Of a stretch of DNA of 11,240 nucleotides, positions 5,101 to 11,240 are shown piece after piece. Every line of letters starts with the position of its first letter. Position 1 is the stretch's first letter. The notes below the pieces were generated by a model, which saw only the letters and a list, made by a program, of their open reading frames with translations, did not search any database and was not told the DNA's origin. The stretch is from an uncultured Clostridia bacterium (GTDB taxonomy: Bacteria; Bacillota; Clostridia; Oscillospirales; CAG-272): the NCBI GenBank assembly GCA_937898155.1, contig CALEJO010000146.1, positions 1 through 11,240 on the forward strand, given 5' to 3'. Both the position numbers and the translations under genes were made by a program.

Positions 5101-7413
5101 TTATTTGACCTCGACCGTCAGCGTTTTTCCGTCGCTGTCAAGCAGAATTTCGCTGATCTTGCGGGAATAATCGGCGATGATCTTCTCCGCCGCGACGTCT
5201 TCGATCTGTCTTGTGATGAAGCGGCGCATATTGCGCGCACCGTATTTGACCGAAAACGATTGCTCGGCGATATACGCGGGCACCGCGTCCGTCCAGCGGA
5301 CGATGATTCCCTTTTCCCACATTGTTTTGGCGAGGTCGCCGAGCATGATCTTCGCGATTTCCGCGAAGTCGGTGCGGTCGAGCGCGCGGAACGTGATGAT
5401 CTCGTCCACGCGGTTGAGAAATTCGGGGCGCAAAAAGTCGGAGAGCGCTTTTTCCGTGCGCGTTTCGGCGACGGTCTCGGCGCTTTGCCCGAAGCCCGCG
5501 AGATTGGCACCGCCGGAGGAGCCGGCGTTCGTCGTCATGACGAGGATGCAGTTATCGAATTTGACCTCTTTGCCGTGCGCGTCGGTGATGCGCCCGTCGT
5601 CGAGAATCTGCAAAAGAATGTTCATCACGTCGGGATGCGCCTTTTCGATCTCGTCGAACAGCACGACCGAATACGGATGACGGCGGATCTTTTCCGTGAG
5701 CTGTCCCGCGTCGTCGTAGCCGACGTATCCGGGCGGCGATCCGACGAGGCGTGAAACCGTGTGCTTTTCCATAAATTCCGACATATCAAACCGAATCAGC
5801 GCGTCGGGCGTTTGAAAGAGATCGTTTGCCAGCACCTTGACGAGTTCCGTCTTGCCGACGCCGGTCGGTCCGGCGAAGATGAACGAAGCGGGCTTGCGTT
5901 TATAGGTGACGCCGGCGCGATTGCGTTTGATCGCGCGGCAGACCGCGTCCACGGCTTGATCCTGCCCCACGATTCTCGCTTTCAGACGGTCGGAGAGTCC
6001 CGCGAGCCGTTCAAACTCGTTTTCCGTCACCGCGCCGGACGGAATCCCCGTCCAGATCTCGATGACGCGCGCGAGATCGCCGACGGTCAGCTCGATCGTC
6101 GCCATCTGCTCTTTGAGCTTTTCATATTCTTCTTCGTTTTTCAGCTGGCTCGCCTTGACCGACGCGATTTTTTCATATCGCTCGCTCTGCGCCTTCTCGT
6201 CGTCGCTCGGCGGCGGTGCCTGTTCCAGCTCCGTCGCGGCGGCGGAGAGCTTTTTCAGTTCCTCCTCCACAGCGGCGACGCGGTCGAGCACGGGCGAGTG
6301 CATCGCCACATAAGACGCCGCTTCGTCAAGCAGGTCGATCGCCTTGTCCGGCAGGAAGCGATCGGTGATATAGCGCTCGGAAAGCTCCGCGGCGCGTCCG
6401 ATGATCTCCTCGGAAATGTGAATCTTGTGGAACGTTTCGTAATATTTTTTGATGCCGGAGAGGATTTTTTTCGTTTCCTCGACCGACGGCTCCTCGACGA
6501 TGACGGGCTGGAAGCGGCGTTCGAGCGCGGAGTCCTTTTCGATATATTTGCGATATTCGGTCAGCGTCGTCGCGCCGATCAGCTGAATCTCCCCACGGGA
6601 AAGCGCGGGTTTGAGGATATTCGCCGCGTTCATGCTTCCCTCGGAATCGCCGACGCCGACGATGCTGTGCACCTCGTCGATGACAAGAATGATATTGCCG
6701 AGCGCACGCACTTCGTCAATGAGCCCTTTCATGCGGCTCTCAAATTGTCCGCGGAACTGCGTCCCGGCGACGAGCGCCGTCAGATCGACCAGATGCACCT
6801 CTTTGTCTTTGAGCTTATACGGCACGTTTCCCGCGGCGATCCGCTGGGCAAGCGCCTCCGCGATCGCGGTCTTTCCGACGCCCGGCTCACCGATCAGACA
6901 GGGGTTATTCTTCTGTCTGCGAGAAAGAATCTGCATCACGCGCGCGGTCTCGCGCTCGCGTCCGATCACGGCGTCGAGCTTCCCGTCGCGGGCGGCGGCG
7001 GTCAGATCGCGACAATATTGATCGAGGAATTTGCGGCTTTTTTCCCTCGGCTTCGGATTCTTTTCGCCTTTTTTGCCCGCGTTTTTCTCCGCGTCCGGCG
7101 CGTTATTTTTCGGGAATCCAAACGGAAAATTACCGAAAATTTTGGAAAAATCGACGGCAGGCGTGCGGCTTTCCGGCTCGTCGCCGTCGCCGTCCTCCTC
7201 CGCGTTTGCGGAAACCATTCCCTCGAGCTCGTTTTCCATATTTTCGAGGTCGTCGTCGGAAATGCCCATATTATTGAGGATCGAATTCACCTGCGGGATG
7301 CCGAGCTCTTTGGCGCATTTGAGACAAAGCCCCTCGTTTTTCGTTTCGTTATTTTCGATTTTCGTGATGAAAATGACAGCCATTCTCTTATGGCATCTGG
7401 AACATAATTGCAT
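5101..7413 (-). CDS. clpE: ATP-dependent Clp protease ATP-binding subunit, ClpE-like (N-terminal zinc finger, two AAA+ domains)
   Basis: A cytoplasmic HSP100 unfoldase expected to feed proteins to ClpP. From ATG at 7413 it has 770 residues. The N-terminal zinc finger has CSRC (4-7) and CLKC (30-33), as in ClpE and McsA, instead of the double Clp N-domain of ClpC. An acidic, Pro/Lys-rich linker reaches about residue 125. The first AAA+ domain has GEPGVGKT (175-182) and LVIDEVH (243-249). A charged coiled middle region lies at about 370-445. The second AAA+ domain has GPTGVGKT (515-522), VVLFDEIEKAH (583-593) and LNRVDEI; LAGFG near 638-642 may be the ClpP-binding loop. A TTG start at 7437 is less likely, because AAGGAGG stands 7 bases before the ATG. 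ClpE of Bacillus subtilis has 699 residues, so this one is longer, mainly in the linker. No CIRCE or CtsR-type site is visible nearby; the gene depends on the operon. ClpE versus a divergent ClpC is not fully settled. Confidence 0.93.
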   Translation of the reverse strand: MQLCSRCHKRMAVIFITKIENNETKNEGLCLKCAKELGIPQVNSILNNMGISDDDLENMENELEGMVSANAEEDGDGDEPESRTPAVDFSKIFGNFPFGFPKNNAPDAEKNAGKKGEKNPKPREKSRKFLDQYCRDLTAAARDGKLDAVIGRERETARVMQILSRRQKNNPCLIGEPGVGKTAIAEALAQRIAAGNVPYKLKDKEVHLVDLTALVAGTQFRGQFESRMKGLIDEVRALGNIILVIDEVHSIVGVGDSEGSMNAANILKPALSRGEIQLIGATTLTEYRKYIEKDSALERRFQPVIVEEPSVEETKKILSGIKKYYETFHKIHISEEIIGRAAELSERYITDRFLPDKAIDLLDEAASYVAMHSPVLDRVAAVEEELKKLSAAATELEQAPPPSDDEKAQSERYEKIASVKASQLKNEEEYEKLKEQMATIELTVGDLARVIEIWTGIPSGAVTENEFERLAGLSDRLKARIVGQDQAVDAVCRAIKRNRAGVTYKRKPASFIFAGPTGVGKTELVKVLANDLFQTPDALIRFDMSEFMEKHTVSRLVGSPPGYVGYDDAGQLTEKIRRHPYSVVLFDEIEKAHPDVMNILLQILDDGRITDAHGKEVKFDNCILVMTTNAGSSGGANLAGFGQSAETVAETRTEKALSDFLRPEFLNRVDEIITFRALDRTDFAEIAKIMLGDLAKTMWEKGIIVRWTDAVPAYIAEQSFSVKYGARNMRRFITRQIEDVAAEKIIADYSRKISEILLDSDGKTLTVEVK

Positions 7414-7433
7414 ACTTACCCCTCCTTGCGGGT

Positions 7434-8117
7434 TCAAAAGGAAATCTGATTGATCAGTGCGAACAAATAGGAAATCGGGTTGGTTTCAAGGCAGAATCGG
7501 ACAATGCCGATGTCCGCGATCTCCATCGGGAAAATATCGGGCCATTTTTCGGACAAAAACGGAAGCACAAAGCGCGTGAAGAGCCCGGAAAACATCCACG
7601 TCCAGAAAAGACCGTTGATGAGTCCGACCGCACCGCCGAGCACCCGATCTGCCTGTTTGAGCCCCGGCGTGCCGTCGACAAAGCGCCCGACGATCCAAAG
7701 CACGAACTTCAAAAGAAGCAGCACCGCAAAGAAGACCGCCGCGAACGCGATCAGCGAGGAAAGCAGTTCCGCGATATAATTATTGACGATCGCGTGCAAC
7801 TCCGCGGACATATCTTTCGGTCTCGCCAGCACCTCGTTTTCCGTGAAATAGCGGAAGATCGCTTTCACGTTATCGAGAAACGTCCCTTTGCCGTCAAGCG
7901 CCGGCATCTCCATCTCCGTGGTCATTTTCTGAAAAACCGAGAGACGGATCACATAGATCGACACGAAACGAAAAAGTGTGTTCGCGGCGGCGAATGATAA
8001 AATATACGTAATAAAGCCCTTAATCGACTTAATCAGTCCGTTTTTGAATCCCACGATCAAACACGTGAGAAACACTCCGATATAAATCGCGTAGACAATT
8101 CCTGTTATCCAATTCAT
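7434..8117 (-). CDS. CvpA-family integral membrane protein
   Basis: It is 227 residues with four likely membrane helices at about 7-24, 34-58, 117-145 and 160-182. The helix-turn pattern GFKNGLIKSIKGF after the first helix and DRVLGGAVGLINGLFWTW (158-175) are typical of the CvpA family. E. coli CvpA is needed for colicin V production. In Gram-positive bacteria the role is not settled, with links to envelope stress and cell-wall processes. The loop between helices 2 and 3 (about 60-115) is longer than usual. ATG at 8117 follows GGAGG. The gene lies 23 bases after the DUF5711-like gene and 20 bases before the clp gene. The family call rests on topology and motif and is fairly firm; the function is open. 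Confidence 0.85.
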   Translation of the reverse strand: MNWITGIVYAIYIGVFLTCLIVGFKNGLIKSIKGFITYILSFAAANTLFRFVSIYVIRLSVFQKMTTEMEMPALDGKGTFLDNVKAIFRYFTENEVLARPKDMSAELHAIVNNYIAELLSSLIAFAAVFFAVLLLLKFVLWIVGRFVDGTPGLKQADRVLGGAVGLINGLFWTWMFSGLFTRFVLPFLSEKWPDIFPMEIADIGIVRFCLETNPISYLFALINQISF

Positions 8118-8140
8118 ACGATCCTCCGATTTTCAAAAAT

Positions 8141-9292
8141 TCATTCCAAATTAATCTGGCGCACCCCGTCGGTGTCGCACAGGAAAAGGCGGTTTTCCGA
8201 TTCGTCGGCGAGAAGCGCGAGCGCCCCGCCGGGATATACTTTCGGCGATTCTTCGCCGGAAGGATAAACCGAAAGCGTTTTTTCGGTCATGAAACAAACG
8301 ATGTCACCGCAATACGCCGCCTGCGTGATCTTTTCGGCACAGGCGTAAGACTTTATGAGATATCCCTTTTCCGAATAACGGAACGCGTTTGCTCCCGAAA
8401 CGATCAGCACCTCGGTGTCGCTCTGCACGGCGAACGTCGGCGACGCGGAAAGCGCCACCGTGGTTTGCGTTTCTCCGCCGCGGCGGACGAATGTCAGCGA
8501 GTGATCCGTCAGCGCGTAAAGCGTTCCGTTTTGCAGATAGCCGACGGCGACGGGCTTTTCCGCGGCAAGCGACGCGGAAAACGTCTCCGTTCCCTTTGCC
8601 GCATCGAAAACGCGAAGCGTCGTCGCGTAGGTGCCGCCGCTCCCCGTCAAAGAAAGCACGGCGAGCGATTTGCCGCTTTGCGAAAACGCGAGATCAAACG
8701 CGAGCGAATCCGCCTCGGACTTTTCAAACCAAGTCATCGAATTCCGTGCAAAGACGGTCAGCACCGAGCCGCTGCCTTTGATCGCGGAAACCGCGATCGC
8801 GCCGTCCGGCGAGCTTGTCACCGCGCCGACCGTCGAAGCGGCGGCGAGCGTCAATTTGCGCGAAAAGGAGTGATAAACATTCACGTTCTTCTGCCCCGGC
8901 AAAAATGTGAGCAGATACGCACCGTCGGCGTTCATCACGGCGGAATCCTCCTCCGTCATGCGGAGAAGCGTTGTGCTGTCCTGAGAATAGAGCGTAAGCG
9001 TTCCGCGGCTCATTAAGGCGATGTCGCCTTTATAAAGCGCGAACGTCGATTCCGAATCCGCCGTCCACGAAACGTCCGCGAACGCGTTTTCGGCAACTTG
9101 ATTTTCGGCGCGGAGAAATTTATAAAAATAGCGAAAGTTTTCAGCGCCGAGTTTTGCCCTCGACGCGAAAAGAACGGCCGCGAGCAAAAGCGCTCCGAAA
9201 ACGAGAGAAAGAACGGCAAAAAAGCGATATCTGTCCGCCTTTTTTTGATAGACCGTCCCGGCATCCGGCGCGATCGTTTGCCGATTCATCAT
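8141..9292 (-). CDS. Membrane-anchored beta-propeller-like protein (DUF5711-like)
   Basis: About 383 residues. A basic cytoplasmic start (KKADRYR) is followed by one membrane helix at about 25-44 and a long outer part made of short beta-strand repeats rich in Ser, Thr, Ala and Gly (for example SSPDGAIAVSA, FSQSGKSLAVLS and ADESENRLFLCDTDGVRQI). This is the look of a degenerate beta-propeller and fits the DUF5711 proteins of Clostridia, from memory and not from a search. A start at 9304 would overlap truA by 11 bases and lacks a ribosome binding site. ATG at 9292 lies one base after the truA stop with GGGGA upstream; ATG at 9289 is equally possible. It sits directly before the CvpA-family gene, which hints at a shared envelope role. 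Confidence 0.85.
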   Translation of the reverse strand: MMNRQTIAPDAGTVYQKKADRYRFFAVLSLVFGALLLAAVLFASRAKLGAENFRYFYKFLRAENQVAENAFADVSWTADSESTFALYKGDIALMSRGTLTLYSQDSTTLLRMTEEDSAVMNADGAYLLTFLPGQKNVNVYHSFSRKLTLAAASTVGAVTSSPDGAIAVSAIKGSGSVLTVFARNSMTWFEKSEADSLAFDLAFSQSGKSLAVLSLTGSGGTYATTLRVFDAAKGTETFSASLAAEKPVAVGYLQNGTLYALTDHSLTFVRRGGETQTTVALSASPTFAVQSDTEVLIVSGANAFRYSEKGYLIKSYACAEKITQAAYCGDIVCFMTEKTLSVYPSGEESPKVYPGGALALLADESENRLFLCDTDGVRQINLE

Positions 9293-9293
9293 A

Positions 9294-10046
9294 TCATTCC
9301 CCATTCTGTTTCAAAAATATGCGGTTCAGATAGAGTCCGTGCGCCGGCGCGGTGCGTCCCGCGCGCTCCCGCTCGCCCGAAGCAAGGATCGCGGGAATTT
9401 CCTCCGCGGCGATCTTTCCCTCGGACACCTCGATCAGCGTGCCGACGAGAATGCGGACCATGTTATAAAGAAATCCGTCCGCGCTGACCGTCACGGTGAG
9501 AAAGTCTCCCTCGCGGCTGACGTGCAGATCGGTGATCGTGCGCACCGTATCGCAGATGTCGCTTCCGCTCGCCATAAAGGCGCGGAAATCATGCGTGCCG
9601 ATAAAATGGTGCGCGGCTTCATTCATGCGTTCAAGGGAAAGCGGGCGCGGATAGAAAAATGCGCGGTCGGCGGCAAACGGATTGCGGATCGGCGCGTTCC
9701 AGATGCGATAGACATATTCTTTGCCGAGCACCTCGCGGCGGATTGCAAACGAATCCGGCACGGCACGGCTGTCCTTCACCGCGATGTCGGCGGGAAGATA
9801 GGTATTCATCGCGCGCGGCACGGCGTCTTCCGTGATGCCGGATGTGCCGTGTTCCTCGATCACGGCGAGATACGTGTTCGCGTGCACGCCGCTGTCCGTT
9901 CTGCTGCAACCCGTGACGCCGCACGGCGAAGCGAAAATCGTTTCCGCCGCCGTTTGCAGGCGCGCCTGCACGGTGTCGCCGTTCGGCTGGACCTGAAATC
10001 CGTTATACGCCGTTCCGAGATAAGATAACGTAAGCAGATGCTTCAT
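9294..10046 (-). CDS. truA: tRNA pseudouridine(38-40) synthase TruA
   Basis: TruA makes pseudouridine at positions 38-40 of the tRNA anticodon stem. The protein is 250 residues, the normal length. It has LSYLGTAYNGFQVQPNGDTV (7-26), the catalytic GCSRTDSGVHA (46-56) with Asp51, LGKEYVYRIW, HDFRAFMASGS and the C-terminal FLYNMVRILVGTLIEV. ATG at 10046 follows GGAGG by 4 bases and lies 10 bases after the ecfT stop. The order ecfT-truA is widely conserved in Bacillota. Confidence 0.98.
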   Translation of the reverse strand: MKHLLTLSYLGTAYNGFQVQPNGDTVQARLQTAAETIFASPCGVTGCSRTDSGVHANTYLAVIEEHGTSGITEDAVPRAMNTYLPADIAVKDSRAVPDSFAIRREVLGKEYVYRIWNAPIRNPFAADRAFFYPRPLSLERMNEAAHHFIGTHDFRAFMASGSDICDTVRTITDLHVSREGDFLTVTVSADGFLYNMVRILVGTLIEVSEGKIAAEEIPAILASGERERAGRTAPAHGLYLNRIFLKQNGE

Positions 10047-10056
10047 GCGTCCTCCG

Positions 10057-10878
10057 TCAAACCGTCAAAATCGGATAATAAAGATTCAAAACCACGATGG
10101 CGGCGGTCAGCATCGCCATCAAAAGGAGCGAAATCACGTCTCTGCCGTGCAGATGCAAAACGGTCATGCGCGTGCGCCCCTCGCCGCCGCGATAACACCG
10201 ACATTCCATCGCCGTCGCCAACTCTTCGGCACTGCGGAACGAGGAAATAAAGAGCGGGATCAGCACGGGAATGAGCGCTTTGACTTTTTTAAGAAGCCCG
10301 CCGGACTCAAAATCCGCGCCGCGCGCCTTCTGCGCGCTCATGATCTTGTCCGTTTCCTCGATCAGCGTCGGAATGAACCGAAGCGCGATCGTCATCATCA
10401 TCGCAAATTCATGCACGGGCAGTTTGATCGCTTTCAGCGGCGAAAGGAGCCGCTCAATCGCGTCCGTCAGCGCGATCGGAGACGTCGTATAGGTGAGGAT
10501 CACGCTCGTGCCAATCATCAAAAAGAGAATGCGAAGCACCATCGCGACCGCGCGCACGACACCTTCGCGGTAGATCGTCAGCTTCCACCATTGAAAGAGG
10601 ACGACCGTTCCCGTATTCCAAAAAAGATTGATGATCGCCGTGAAGATCAGAATGATCAAAAGCGGCTTGACGCTTTTAAGAATCGTCTTCACGGGGATGG
10701 TCGAGATGATAACGAGCGTCACCGTGACGAGAAGCAAAAGCGCATACGCCGTCACGCTTTTGACGAGAAACACAATCACGATATATAAGAGCGATAACAG
10801 CACTTTCACGCGAGGATCCAAACGATGCAGGAGAGATTCTCCCGGGAAAAACTGACCGAGTGTGATGTCTTTCAGCAT
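10057..10878 (-). CDS. ecfT: Energy-coupling factor transporter membrane subunit EcfT
   Basis: EcfT is the membrane scaffold that couples two EcfA ATPases to exchangeable vitamin- or metal-binding S-components. The protein is 273 residues with about five to six membrane helices (roughly 25-40, 43-60, 71-88, 112-130, 202-218, 248-268). DPRVK (21-25) near the start is typical. The first coupling motif is QKARGADFESGG with Ala-Arg-Gly at 185-187. The second lies in AMECRCYRGGEGRTRM, where the usual Ala-Arg-Gly is Cys-Arg-Cys (226-228). The ATG at 10878 overlaps the stop region of the ATPase gene by 7 bases and is preceded by GGAGG, so the two are translationally coupled. No S-component is seen in the window, as expected for a group II ECF system. 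Confidence 0.96.
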   Translation of the reverse strand: MLKDITLGQFFPGESLLHRLDPRVKVLLSLLYIVIVFLVKSVTAYALLLLVTVTLVIISTIPVKTILKSVKPLLIILIFTAIINLFWNTGTVVLFQWWKLTIYREGVVRAVAMVLRILFLMIGTSVILTYTTSPIALTDAIERLLSPLKAIKLPVHEFAMMMTIALRFIPTLIEETDKIMSAQKARGADFESGGLLKKVKALIPVLIPLFISSFRSAEELATAMECRCYRGGEGRTRMTVLHLHGRDVISLLLMAMLTAAIVVLNLYYPILTV

Positions 10879-11240
10879 ACGGCATCACCTCCGAGTAAGG
10901 TTTCAAGCTCCGCTTTTGCCTGCGCGACGGTATAGATATCCGTCCGCACAGGATAGCCCTGCGCGTTCAGCGCGAGCATCAGCTTCGTCACCTGCGGCAC
11001 CGAAAGCCCGACCGATTCGAGTGTCTCGGCGTTGCCGAAGACCTCGCGCGGCGTGCCGATCTGCTGAACGATACCGTCCTTCATAATCACGATACGGTCG
11101 CCGAGCGTCATGGCTTCGGTCTGATCGTGCGTCACGTAGACGAACGTTTTCTTCACGCGGTCACGGAGCAGGAGAATTTCGCTTCTCATCTGATTCCGCA
11201 GCTTGGCATCGAGGTTGGAGAGCGGCTCGTCGAAAAGGAA
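10872..11240 (-). CDS. ABC transporter ATPase at the ecfA2 position: MalK/MsmX-type core with EcfA2-type C-terminal tail (5' end outside the window)
   Basis: The last 122 residues are visible; the frame stays open to the window edge. It begins with Walker B and D-loop FLFDEPLSNLDAKLR, then VYVTHDQTEAMTLGDRIVIM with the switch His, and GIVQQIGTPREVF. This is the signature of the sugar-importer ATPases (MalK, UgpC, MsmX); EcfA proteins have DEPTAGLDP and no QTEAM. After GTPREVF (11057-11037), the OB-fold regulatory domain of MalK-type proteins is missing. Instead the end reads ETLESVGLSVPQVTKLML with a TVAQAKAELETLL finish, which is the EcfA2 pattern (ELExxGLxxPQVT then T-x-EEA). The gene stands where ecfA2 stands in most Bacillota and overlaps ecfT by 7 bases. 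It may be a true recombinant ATPase or an assembly chimera. A separate EcfA would be expected upstream. Confidence 0.88.
   Translation of the reverse strand, partial: FLFDEPLSNLDAKLRNQMRSEILLLRDRVKKTFVYVTHDQTEAMTLGDRIVIMKDGIVQQIGTPREVFGNAETLESVGLSVPQVTKLMLALNAQGYPVRTDIYTVAQAKAELETLLGGDAVC

Noticed and set aside
5761..7407. Long plus-strand open reading frame of 548 codons
   Set aside because: It lies wholly antisense to the Clp ATPase gene, whose motifs and ribosome binding site are clear. The product is Arg/Phe-rich with no domain sense, as expected from a mirror frame of GC-rich coding DNA.
7414..7437. Longer Clp ATPase with TTG start at 7437
   Set aside because: The added residues are encoded by the AAGGAGG ribosome binding site of the ATG at 7413, and the zinc-finger start MQLCSRC fits ClpE N-termini.

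Overview
The window reads as a chromosomal segment of a moderately high-GC Bacillota, most likely class Clostridia. The reasons are the order EcfA-type ATPase, ecfT, truA; a CIRCE-controlled hrcA-grpE heat-shock operon; a ClpE-type unfoldase with an N-terminal zinc finger; strong AGGAGG-type ribosome binding sites; and tRNA genes that encode their own CCA ends. Every gene I can support lies on the minus strand, so transcription runs from high to low coordinates.

Right part (11240 to 3539): one tightly packed unit of eight genes with gaps of 23 bases or less or short overlaps. In order of transcription these are an ABC ATPase (5' end outside the window), ecfT, truA, a DUF5711-like membrane-anchored protein, a CvpA-family membrane protein, a ClpE-like AAA+ unfoldase, an RluA-family pseudouridine synthase and a lipoprotein. 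The first two should form part of an energy-coupling-factor (ECF) vitamin transporter. The others are RNA modification, proteostasis and envelope genes. The ATPase is odd: its core is of the sugar-importer MalK/MsmX type while its C-terminal tail is of the EcfA2 type.

Middle part (3508 to 3051): a strong promoter drives tRNA-Thr(UGU) and tRNA-Tyr(GUA), followed by a terminator hairpin. Next to it is an array of small hairpins with different stems joined by an almost invariant 9-base linker. The linkers are TATATCATC-like in one half and GATGATATA in the other, so the whole block can fold as a ladder of stacked four-way junctions. The tRNA-Tyr gene has C where nearly all tRNAs have U55.

Left-middle part (3053 to 1745): a visibly AT-richer stretch with two single-gene units, each with its own promoter: a GNAT N-acetyltransferase and an uncharacterised 132-residue membrane-anchored protein. 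Terminator-like hairpins follow each gene. The base composition suggests acquired DNA placed between the tRNA genes and the heat-shock operon.

Left end (1619 to 1): a sigma-A-type promoter and CIRCE operator, then hrcA and the first 145 codons of grpE. dnaK and dnaJ would be expected beyond the left edge.
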